DNA from: Emiliania huxleyi CCMP1516
Taxonomy: Eukaryota > Haptophyta > Isochrysidales > Noelaerhabdaceae
Assembly: GCF_000372725.1 (NCBI RefSeq)
Contig: NW_005199045.1
Coordinates: 344,199 to 408,198 of the forward strand
Reading direction: 5' to 3'
Length of the DNA: 64,000 bases
Positions 50,739 through 59,669 of the stretch are shown here, in pieces. The notes under the pieces are model-generated. The model was not told the origin of the DNA and did no database searches. It saw only the letters and a list, made by a program, of their open reading frames with translations. Positions within the stretch are counted from its first letter, which is position 1, and every line of letters starts with the position of its first letter. A program made the position numbers and the translations under genes.

Positions 50739-51590
50739 ATGCAGCCACTCCTCCACGAGCGCATCTTGGCAAAGCCTGCCTTTGCCTTGAGCCTCGAAGC
50801 GCACGCGCTTGGATCGCTGGACTCCTCGCCCCGTGCCTGGTTTCAGCTCCGCACCAAACCAGACGCCAAGCCGCTGGGCGAGGCCAACGCGGACGCGCAG
50901 TCAAAGCAAAAGACTTCATATTCAGAGGCTTCAGATGTGCTGGTTGAGATTCAAGCCGCGCGGCTTATTGGGATCCGTTCTCAGTCGGACGGTTACTACG
51001 CGGTCATGGGCATCTCGGACGATCAGAAGGAGATGGTCAATGCCCTCGTCTCGGCTGCAAAGCACCACGTTGGCCAGGTTGTAGAGGGCAGTGACCGGGA
51101 GCTCGTCTCGCCGCTGGATAGCGCAACGGGTGAGGACCTTGCCATGGGCATCGCCGCACGTCTCAACTGCAAGATCAGCGTCTTTGCAGGCCGAATGACG
51201 GCGGCGAGCATCACCTCGGAGCACGGCGAGGCCCTCTTTCGGCCTGGCAGCAAAGCCGTCGGACTCTGCGAGCAGCCGCCTGCAGGAGCGTGCGACGCTA
51301 CAGTTCACATGATGGGCTTCTGGCACGACGAAACCCAGTATGGTCCGCTCCTCTATCTCCGTACTGGCCGGATCATCATGCAAGATGGGATCCCCGAGAT
51401 TCCAGAGACGCCACTCACATCGTCCGTGTTGACTGCCCTTGGGGCAGAAGAGCCCACGGCCGACCCTCTCAGCCCATCCGATAGCATCCGTTCTCTCGCG
51501 TCTACTGTCGAGTGCGATGACGAGGTCGGCGACGAGTACGGCAACAAGAAAGACATCGCAGTGGCTTGGGCCAACCGAAACGCGTTTTGA
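50739..51590 (+). CDS. unrecognised intronless protein, 283 residues
   Basis: A clean frame with ordinary codon and residue use. After a charged N-terminus come VLVEIQAARLIGIRSQSDG, YYAVMGISDDQKEMVNAL, EDLAMGIAARLNCKISVFAG, GEALFRPGSKAVGLCEQP, VHMMGFWHDETQYGPLLYL, and an acidic Ser-rich tail. The alternation of helices and short strands, with an Asp-rich segment and a late H...YGPLLYL, is loosely like OTU-type cysteine proteases. However, I cannot place a catalytic Cys and do not claim it. No transit peptide or membrane segment. Confidence 0.5.
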   Translation: MQPLLHERILAKPAFALSLEAHALGSLDSSPRAWFQLRTKPDAKPLGEANADAQSKQKTSYSEASDVLVEIQAARLIGIRSQSDGYYAVMGISDDQKEMVNALVSAAKHHVGQVVEGSDRELVSPLDSATGEDLAMGIAARLNCKISVFAGRMTAASITSEHGEALFRPGSKAVGLCEQPPAGACDATVHMMGFWHDETQYGPLLYLRTGRIIMQDGIPEIPETPLTSSVLTALGAEEPTADPLSPSDSIRSLASTVECDDEVGDEYGNKKDIAVAWANRNAF

Positions 51591-52381
51591 GCGAGAGCAA
51601 AGACAAGAAGCTCTTCAAGAGGTGTGTGTGCATGAGCCAGGCGGGGGGGCGCGGCTGGGGCGGCGTACCGTATGCAGAAAGCGGCACGCCGCGTCCTCTG
51701 GATGCTTCAGGCGAAGGGGGGGAGGGGGGGAACTAACTCGTGAGATAAACGATTGTGTCGGCGGACCGTGACTGTATGCAAGACTGACTGTGCTGCGTCT
51801 CGACTGTGCTCCCGCGCCGGCGGCTCTCTTCCAACGGCTTCCGGTTCCGTGCCGCCGCTGTGTGTGATGTGAGTTACTGTAGTTGGTGAGATTGTGATGG
51901 TCATATGACTATGTCGGTCGGTGTGTTTGGGCGCGATCGGGATCACACGCCTTTGTCAACTTTTTTAGCCACTAGCAGGCAGGCTGGCTGTGTGGCTCGC
52001 TAGTCGCTCGCCGGGCCCGCGCAGCACGCCTGCACGCGCGGGCCTTTTGCGTTGTGGTTTGCATTGCGGCTTGTGTGAGCGACACTGCTCGGCGACTGCC
52101 GGCACACTGTGAGACCATGGGTGTGAGGTTTAAACCACTCAGGTCCTTCTACTCTGTTGATGACAAGACTTGTCTACTCGCTGGAGCCGAGCACAGGAGG
52201 GCCTGGCGCACAACCCCTGTGCAACTCGCAGGGTCCTTCCCCCGTACGTCCCACGAGTCGTGTGGGTCGCTCCGTCGCGGTAGCCAGATGACCTCCCATA
52301 CTAGGATCATCGGCCATGGCCGCAGGGAGCGCGGGGGAGGGCGCTGGGTTCCTGGGAGCCACACGGTCACGGAGCTCCGTT
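51591..52381. other. interval between convergent genes, no gene seen
   Basis: Simple G-rich patch at 51715-51730; otherwise featureless. Confidence 0.45.
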
Positions 52382-52409
52382 TGACACGCTAATCTTGATT
52401 AGCGTGTCA
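52382..52409. terminator. perfect 13-base inverted repeat with 2-base loop
   Basis: TGACACGCTAATC, TT, GATTAGCGTGTCA. It lies about 35 bases past the stop of the minus-strand gene at 52443-53213, so it would form a hairpin in that gene's 3' UTR. It could mark 3' end formation or be the tip of a mobile element. Confidence 0.5.
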
Positions 52410-52442
52410 GAGTACTTGCGCGCTCTTGGACCTTGGAGATCG

Positions 52443-53213
52443 CTACAACAATTTGTTGAGCCTCCTCACGTCGCGCCAGTCCGGCATGTCGTCATCGTCG
52501 TCGTCCTGATCAAACCACGCCGTCTCGTCCACCTCCCCATCCCACTGCGCCGACGTGTCTGCCGCCGCGGCACCGCCGGCGGCGCTCGCCGCAACAGTTG
52601 GCGCGTCGTCTGCCGCACCCGCGGTCGGCGGTGGCGGCGCCGCCGGCGGCGGCGCTTCGGTGGCCGACGACGCGTCGGCGCCGGTAGGCCTCGCCTGCTG
52701 CAGCTGATCGACCTTGGCCGTGAGCGCGTCAACCTTGTCGCTCAGCCGCGAGATGGCGTTGATGACGGCCTCGAGCGAGGTCATCACGGCCTTGTCGGTG
52801 GGCGGTGCCGCCGACTGCGCCTCGATGCCGGCGAGCAGCACTGCCGCCTGCTTCTCCGCCGCCTGCCGCAGCGCAGCCGCCGCTGGGTCCTCCGAGTCAA
52901 AATCCTCGCCAAGGCCGAGGTGTGCGTCCTCGTCGACGCCACTGCCGCTCTCCGCCGCCGGCCGCCCTCCCGCCTCGACCTTTCGCGCCGCCTCCCACGC
53001 CTTCATCATGGCGAGCTCCTCGTCCCAGCTAGACACGGTGTCCGCCGCATCGAGCTCCTCGTCCCCGTCGCCAGCGGTGAGCTGCGGGGCCGCCACCAGC
53101 CGGCGCACGGACGAGGCCGCCGCGACAGGACGAGAACGCAGCAGCAGTGCGGCGCTGTGCGCACAGCACGCGGAGAGCACCTGGAGTGCGAACGCGAAGC
53201 GAGCCGTGCACAT
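52443..53213 (-). CDS. secreted or organelle-targeted acidic coiled-coil protein
   Basis: A single frame of 256 residues. The N-terminus is signal-like (TARFAFALQVLSACCAHSAALLL) and is followed by a basic Ser/Arg/Ala stretch, compatible with a bipartite plastid or mitochondrial leader. The mature part is acidic (DEELDAADTVSSWDEELAMM). A trimer-like coiled coil occupies the middle (LEAVINAISRLSDKVDAL, TAKVDQLQQ). An Ala/Pro/Thr linker precedes a very acidic end with Trp and a conserved-looking tip (DDDMPDWRDVRRLNKLL). I do not recognise the family. Gene-front motif copy 4 lies about 40-90 bases upstream. Confidence 0.5.
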   Translation of the reverse strand: MCTARFAFALQVLSACCAHSAALLLRSRPVAAASSVRRLVAAPQLTAGDGDEELDAADTVSSWDEELAMMKAWEAARKVEAGGRPAAESGSGVDEDAHLGLGEDFDSEDPAAAALRQAAEKQAAVLLAGIEAQSAAPPTDKAVMTSLEAVINAISRLSDKVDALTAKVDQLQQARPTGADASSATEAPPPAAPPPPTAGAADDAPTVAASAAGGAAAADTSAQWDGEVDETAWFDQDDDDDDMPDWRDVRRLNKLL

Positions 53214-53249
53214 ATATGTTTGTTATGGCGGGACAGGCTTGGGGTGGTC

Positions 53250-53300
53250 AACAAGAAAGAATTCTACGAAATCAAGCCCCTCTCACAGCAGACTGGCACG
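53250..53300 (+). repeat. gene-front motif, copy 4
   Basis: AAGAAAGAATTCTACGAA, then CCCCTCTCACAGCAGACTGG, upstream of the minus-strand gene starting at 53213. The TCTCACAGCAGAC core equals that of copies 1 and 2. Confidence 0.6.
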
Positions 53301-53329
53301 AACTAGCACCAAGAAAGAAAACATCCCTT

Positions 53330-53390
53330 TAGTGGACGAGGACAGGGTCCCCACCTGCACGAGCAGAATTTTTGTTGCGACGGTGCGAAT
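53330..53390 (+). repeat. dispersed repeat D, copy 3
   Basis: GGACAGGGTCCCCACCTGCA, then CGAGCAG, matching 19342-19370. Confidence 0.55.
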
Positions 53391-53463
53391 TCTTGTTGGA
53401 CAAGCAAGCGGCAGAGGACCACCCCCGGCAGACGTCCTTTTACCCTCAACCCCAGTGAGGGGT

Positions 53464-53548
53464 GCATGCGCCGCCTAGCTCTGCGGACGGGCCCCTCCAC
53501 CCTTCACGTACGGATCATGGGCCGCACAATCGCTATCGTGGGATGGCT
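53464..53548 (+). repeat. dispersed repeat A, copy 2
   Basis: CGCCTAGCTCTGCGGACGGG, then CCCTTCACGTACGGATCATG and CACAATCGCTATCGTGGGAT; see 5590-5673. Confidence 0.65.
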
Positions 53549-53616
53549 TAGTAAAAAGAAAGAAACGCAACGAAAGGAAGTGAGAGAGAGAGCTCTCTCA
53601 AGGAAGTGACCTTCCT

Positions 53617-54020
53617 TAGGCTGAATATACTTTTCCTCTCGCACCCCGTCTCTTTTCCTTTCCCTTTTTCTCTACAGCACCCTCTCTTTTCCTCTCTATT
53701 TTCCCGGGGAAACCATCAACATTTCCGGGCTCTGAGCCGAGTCTGAGGCTGGTTTTGGGCCCAAAATCAGCCAAATCGGCAAAATACCCGGTATTTTGCG
53801 GGTATACCTGGAAAAACCCGGGTATACCTGGAAAAAGCCCGGGTATGTTGCCGGTTTTCCTCGAGTTTGCCTCAGATTTTGCCCCAGACCAGCTCTCAGA
53901 CTCAGGGAAACTCGCGAGTTTCCAGAATGGAGCACCAAACACCCTCTGTTTTCCCTGGAAATTTCCGGAAACGCAAAGTGCTGGGGACCCTCTGTTTTCC
54001 TTTTTGTTTGCCGGAAAAGT
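53617..54020 (+). repeat. dispersed repeat E, copy 3 (longest)
   Basis: Runs from the pyrimidine tract with CTACAG (53670-53677), through GCCCAAAATCAGCCAAATCG and three GGGTATACCTGG-type units, to the palindrome GGAAACTCGCGAGTTTCC and GTTTGCCGGAAAAG. There are no terminal repeats or ORF. The internal palindromes could fold into a cruciform or hairpin. Confidence 0.8.
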
Positions 54021-55950
54021 ATATGCAGGCCAAGACCTTCTTCATTCTCTCACCACCCAAGACAAGGACCCCAGGAATTGCGACTCGCCGCTTTCCTCCC
54101 GCTGTGATTCTGTTGAGCTCTGTGTCTTGATTTGCCAACAATATACCTAAGACCCAAGACAGCTTGGAGAGCTCCCCGTAAGGTAAGGCTACATTTCGTA
54201 ACGATCGCCGCTATTGGCCATCTGCCTCCTGCAGCCTCTGTTGGAGCGGAATGCGCGGGGTTTTCGGCGCGATGCCTCCGGCTAGTACACGGTACTGCTC
54301 TGCCGCAAACTCTCCTGCGCTCGCGTGACGTGTGGGGCGCATGCACTGCGCTCGAAAGTCGCGATTTGGCAATAGGCGCTCGAGCCGGCGCGCAGTGGAG
54401 GGGGCGCCGCGCAGGGGGATCGGGGGGGTGCGAGAGGGGGCGTGGGTCGGGCGCGCACCGGCCGGCTCCGGGAGCGGCCGTCACGTCGAAGAGGGGACCT
54501 GGTGCTGCTCGAATGACGACGCGCCGCCGATAGCCCCTCTTCCGAGCCGGCGCGTGGCGGCGAGCCGCGGCCAGTGTCGCTGGTGCGGTGGAGGCGGCAG
54601 CTTGCATCGGCCGGCAGCAAGTGCGGCCATCACGTCGATGAGGGGGGGTTGTCGGCGACTCGTGTGGCTCGAGGCCTACGCTGGTCGCTGCGCCGCCCAA
54701 GCCCTACTGCCGATCCAGCGCCTGGCGTTTGGGGCGAGCCGCGGTCGTCGTCGCTGATGGAATATGGCGGCGGCGGCGGCGGCTCGCCCATCCCTCCGGC
54801 CGCAATTCCGATCCCGCCGCGCTCGCGGGAGGTGGCGCGCATACACCTTACGCCCTTTCTCCTCAACGGCTATCCGTGCTTTCTGTGCCCCTGCGTGGTG
54901 TGTTTCAAGTTCTTGCAACCCAAGGTGATAGAGGGCAAAAAGATCGATTGCGCTCTTGCCGATCCGCACCTACCTAGGCTCTTGGGTAGGTAGGTAGGTA
55001 GTAAGGTGAAGAACAGCCAGGCTCGGACTGGACACCAACGCGGTATGGGTGGACGCTAGACAGATGATGACGACACGCACGAGCGACACACAGACACAAA
55101 CAGGCTCACAAGACACACAGCCAGCTGGCTGCCACACACCCTGAGTTGGCGTACACATAACTCAAGGCCACATCCTCCCTGTCGCCCCCCCCAGCACTCC
55201 ACGGTGCCAAGAGTACAAACAAGGGCACAACAAACAACAGACGACAGGAAGTGATATGCGAGGCTAGAGCGGGCTTGCTCCACCTCTAGCAATCTCACCG
55301 GCCGGCAAGGCACGGACGAGACCGTATGTGGGGTCTAGTGAGATGTCTACGGACGCCCTCCTCACGGGCTAGCTGCCTGCGGCTAGCCCTATCTCGCACT
55401 CACAGGCAATGACAATCCAATGTATGAGTGTATGCAAGCAGAGGCGCGTGTGCTGATTCTAGATCGCACGCCGTGGCATATGACTTAGGAGGCGTGCGAC
55501 CGCAGCGCACCCGTCGTAAGGTCGGCGGGCGCGCGTGTCAGCGAGAGAGTTGCGGGCGGAGCCATACCCGACTTTTAGAGGAAGAGCCCCGCGCCACGGT
55601 TGCCAGCCGTGCCTTCGTGGGAGCCGCCCCTCGAGCCGCGTCTCGTCGCCACTGTCCCTGAGTGCGTCCCGCCTTGGCGGCACACACTCGACGAGGACAG
55701 TCCGGCCGACGAGATCGTGTCGCGCGCCGGCGACAGTTGCGGCGGCGTGGTTTCGAGTACAAAGCGAAGCTGGCACTACCACCGCCCTGCATCGCAGACC
55801 GGGCAAGGAGGGGCCTGCTCCCGTTCCGCGAGGAACAGGAGGTCTCCCCCCCTCCCCCGGCCTGAGCAGCGGCGGATGGAAGGCAGCCCCGTGAGTCGAG
55901 GGCGGCGCGACCATTGCTCTGCTCCAAAGACCAGAGGCCGAGGGCGGTGC
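54021..55950. other. gene-poor interval
   Basis: Repeat C copy 2 is at about 55020-55130, with a TAGG run just before it (54983-55002). Frames at 54330-54990 and 55430-55920 are GC-rich and show no domain. Confidence 0.45.
55020..55130 (+). repeat. dispersed repeat C, copy 2
   Basis: GGACTGGACACCAACGCGGT, then GAGCGACACACAGACACA; related to 16575-16690. Confidence 0.5.
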
Positions 55951-55954
55951 AGAT

Positions 55955-56175
55955 GGTCGCGCCGCCCCGCTCCGCGCCGCCCGCCGCCGCGCCGCGCCGC
56001 CGCCCGATGATTATTAATTCATTATTAATTAATTAATAAGTAATTATACTACCCGCCCCCGCGCCGCCCCGCCCTGCGCCGCCCGCTGCCTCGCCGCGCC
56101 GCCACCTCGCGCCGCCCGCCGCCGCGCCGCTCCGCCGCCCGAGGATTAATATTTAATAATTATTACCCGATTAAT
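55955..56175. repeat. two composite units of GC-only and AT-only DNA
   Basis: A CCGCGCCGC-type stretch ends in GCCCGATGATTATTAATTC and an AT-only island (56007-56050), then ACCCG. A second CG-rich stretch ends in GCCCGAGGATTAATATTT and another AT island (56140-56178), again ending TTACCCG. The unit is thus present twice in tandem. A GT run follows (56179-56212). Confidence 0.7.
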
Positions 56176-56212
56176 AACGTGTGTGTGTTTGTGTGTGTGT
56201 GTGTGTGTGTGT

Positions 56213-57196
56213 TTGCCTGATGGCAGGGAAGTCCAAGGCAGCGGCGAGCGGCAGGTGGCGTCGGCGACGTACTCAGGACACGATGGCGAAGCCCACAGCG
56301 CAGGAGCTCGGCAGCAGCGCCCACAGCGGCCCCGCGCCGCGTCGGCGGCGGTCTGAGCGAGGCAGCCTGTACTCCTCAACCTCCTTGGCACTCCCCCGAC
56401 GAGCGGCGCGCTATGCGGGCCCGCCGCGGGCGACGCGGGCCGCGAGCCGACGTGCGTGCCACAGTCATAGGCAGCGCTGGCGAAGCGAGGAGGTCGGCGC
56501 AGGCCCCCGGATGCGGTCGCAGCTAGAGAAGCGAGACAGCAGATGCTGTTGGAAGAGTGGGGAGCAGCCTGCCGTCGAGCGGCGCGCTGCGCAAGCCCGC
56601 TGCCGGCGGCCCGATCGGAGAGCGGGTAGTCGTGGTACTATTGAGCGCGCCATCGCGCTCGAGACGGCCCGCCCTAGCCCCTAGACCCTTCCAGAGAGTT
56701 GGCGATGCTGTACAGCATGCCCAGAGCATACCGGACAGGCTCCCGTCGAGCGACGAGCCATGCTGGCTCGCCTCCGGCGGCGAGCTCGAAGACCCGCGCC
56801 GAGCTTCGCTGAGCCTGGCGGGCCCGCCCACACGCCCGCGGCCGCCGGCAGGGAAGGCGAGCTTCCTGGCGTCTTTGCCAAGCGCTCACATGCCAAAAGG
56901 CACCTCGCAGCGCGCGAGACGTGACCAAAGCCGCACCCCGCACGTCTCGGCGCCGCGAGAGCAGCCGGTCGACGTCGGCACCAAGCGCGCGGCCGCCGGG
57001 CGCCGCCGAACCGACAGGGGCGCCGTGGCACTAGAGAGCACTCCACCGACATACCGTTTTTATGGGCGGGATGAGACAAGCGCGCCCCCCAGTTCTTCAC
57101 AACGAACCTGGTGGCAATTGCCACCAGTGACACAGAAATCGAGTCGGCGCCACGCGTCGCCTCCGCCCCTCCACGCGTCGGTTGCGGCGAACCGTG
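56213..57196. other. interval upstream of the pyrophosphorylase gene, coding unresolved
   Basis: A minus-strand stretch near 56690-56800 (EPAWLVARREPVRYALG, then LYSIANSLEG) may be an exon of a divergent gene. No family or splice partner was identified. Confidence 0.3.
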
Positions 57197-58120
57197 ATGG
57201 CGTCGGCCGACCCGTTTTCAGCGGTGCGAGCGCGCCTCGCCGAGCACGGGCAGGCGCACCTTCTCTCCCCGCCTCCGCCGGCCGCCGCCGCGGAGGATTA
57301 CCTCAGGCAGCTGCGGGGCCTCGATCTGCCGCGGCTCCGCCGAATGTTTGAGTCGTCGACGTCGGCGCAGCCGCCCGCTGGCGACATCACGCCTTTCGAG
57401 GACATAACCTGCGTCGAAGAGCTGCCCGCTGGCGGCGCCGAGGCACGCTCGGAGGGTCTTCGGCTGATTGCCGAGGGCAAGGTGGCGGCGCTGCTTCTCG
57501 CCGGCGGCTCTGGCACGCGGCTGGGCTCCGCCGCGCCCAAGGGCTGCTACGATATCGGGATGCCCTCACACAAGTCCCTCTTCCAGTACCACGCCGAGCG
57601 GCTGCTCGGTGCGCGGCGGCTTGCGGCGGAGCGATAGATGCCACCTCTTGCGCGGTGCGGGGAGGAGGGAGGCCGCCGCGCATTCAACTCCGTCCACGTG
57701 CGTGAGCGGCCTGCTGTGCGTGCATTCACGGGGGTGGGGGCGGGGCGGCTTAGGCTCAGCACTCGGGCCGGCGCCTCGAGGAGGTGCACCTCCCGCTGCT
57801 GGTGATGACGAGCGAGGCAAACGACGGCGAGACGCGCGCCTTCTTCGCTGAGCGAGACCGCTTCGGGCTGCCGCCCGACCAGCTCCACTTTTTCACGCAG
57901 GGCATGCTGCCCGCCTTCGACGAGCGTGGGCGGATCCTGCGCTCATCCGCCTCGCAGCTCGCCCTCTCGCCAAACGGCAACGGCGGCGTCTACCTCTCCC
58001 TGCAAGAGGCGGGGCTGCTCGAGGAGATGAGCCGGCGCGGCGTCACGTCCGTCTTCCAGGCCCCCCATCCATACCCCGCCCCATCTGGTATTGTGCGCGT
58101 TCTCCCCCTTTGTTTCCTCT

Positions 58121-58170
<50 letters not shown>

Positions 58171-59335
58171 CCCCCTCCCCAGTTTGGCGTCGACAACGTG
58201 CTCTGCCATGTTGCTGACCCGACCTTTGTCGGCTTCTGCTCGCTGCGTGGCGCCGACTGCGGCGTCAAGACCATCGCCAAGGCGGCGCCCTCAGTGCTCA
58301 GACTGTCGCCCCTCCCGAGCCACGATTGTCCCGTCTCGAAGCAACCGCCGAATTGCCGCACAGTAGTTTCTTTCGCAGTTGCCAGCCGCAACGAGCAGCC
58401 CCCCTTGATGCAGGCGGACCCACACGAGAAGGTTGGCGTGCTGGCCTCGGTGGGCGGCAAGCCCCACGTCGTGGAGTATTCCGAAATCTCCACCGAGATG
58501 GCGGAGGCCACTCGCGAGGCGTCCCGACGCAGCACTGTCGACGGCACATCTCTCTGCTGACGGAACAACATCGACCCCCTCTCCCTCCCGTTTTCCCGCC
58601 CAGGCGCTGTCCGGCTCGGGCACGCGGCTGCTCTACGGCGCCGCACACATCTGCGTCAACTGGTTCAGCCTCCCGTTTCTGCGCGCCTTCGCCGCCGGCG
58701 CCTTGGGCGAGGAGGGGAGCGCGTCGCTGCCGCTGTGCGCTTCTTGCCGCGCGCGCCCGATATGATGCGTGCCCTCGGCGGTGAGTGGGGCAGCGACCGT
58801 CGCCATAGGCACGTTGCTCGTAAGAAGGTCCCCTGCCTCGACCCAGACAAGGGCGGAGGCAGCGTGCCGCTGCAACCGTCGGAACCAAACGCCATCAAGC
58901 TTGAGCTCTTCATTTTTGACACTTTCCCGCACGCCGCCAAGCTAGTGGCGCTGCAGGTATCTCTTCCCACTTCTACCCTCACCACCAAGAGGGGCTCCGA
59001 CGAAGCAATTTGCCCTCGTGTCCAGCCCACCCCTCGCTTCGCTCTCGCCGCAGGTGCCACGCGAGCACGAGTTTGCGCCAGTGAAGAACGCGCCGGGCGC
59101 TGCGAGCGATAGCCCCGACACGGCGTGCGCCGCTTTCTCTCGCCTGTGCGTTGACCGCTTAGTCGCAGCCGGTGGGACGGTCAAGGCGCCGCGACCATGC
59201 GTCGCCGCCAATAGCGGCAATGGGTCTCGCCCTCGCCCGCTGCTGGAAATCTCGCCCCTCGTGTCCTATGCGGGCGAGGGTCTGGAAGAGCGGGTCGCGG
59301 GCCGCGAGTTTGAGCTGCCGCAGCATCTGTGCTGA
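57197..59335 (+). CDS. UAP1: UDP-N-acetylglucosamine pyrophosphorylase
   Basis: About seven exons. Exon 1 (57197 to about 57630) has the nucleotide-binding motif AALLLAGGSGTRLGSAAPKG and KSLFQYHAERLLG. Exon 2 (about 57755-58059): LPLLVMTSEANDGETRAFF, LHFFTQGMLPAF, SPNGNGGVYLSLQ. Exon 3 (58183-58280): FGVDNVLCHVADPTFVGFC, GADCGVKTIAK. Exon 4 (58414-58518): EKVGVLASVGGKPHVVEYSEI. Exon 5 (from 58604): HICVNWFSLPFLRAF. Exon 6 (to 58955): ARKKVPCLD, KLELFIFDTFPHAAKL. Exon 7 (59054-59335): REHEFAPVKN, LEISPLVSYAGEGLE. It converts GlcNAc-1-P and UTP to UDP-GlcNAc, the donor for glycoproteins, GPI and chitin. Three introns start with GC. The exon 5/6 joint is not resolved. Confidence 0.85.
58125..58168 (+). 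repeat. (CT)n microsatellite forming a 3' splice-site pyrimidine tract
   Basis: About 20 CT units sit 15 bases before the acceptor CCCCAG|TTTGGC (58182/58183) of the pyrophosphorylase gene. Confidence 0.85.
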
Positions 59336-59669
59336 CTCGTGACACGTTTGCGCCCGGGTCGCGACGCCCAATGACGCAATGTGCGCTATGGGCTCTCGGT
59401 GTGCCCCGGTGGAGCGTTTTGCGCCGGCGCGGATATTTATATTTGGACTGGACAGGTCTAAAGTCCCCCGCCCCGGCCTCGCCGAATCTCCCGCCCGGGG
59501 CAGGGCCGCGCGCGCGCCCCATACCGCTCCCGGCCAAAAACGGACCCGCGGGCTGTGGCCGTGGGCGTGGCCCGTGCCGAGAGACAGAGAACACCGGGGA
59601 CGCGTCAGTAGCGCCGGGTTGGTGCGGGGGGGGGGGCGTCCAGACGCCCAACAGAACGCCCGTTCCCTC
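59336..59669. other. 3' flanks of two convergent genes
   Basis: The pyrophosphorylase ends at 59335 and the farnesyl diphosphate synthase at 59670. Only a G-run (59625-59637) is notable. Confidence 0.5.

Noticed and set aside
52714-53478. 254-codon plus-strand frame
   Set aside because: It is the Ser/Ala-rich shadow of the acidic coiled-coil gene on the other strand.
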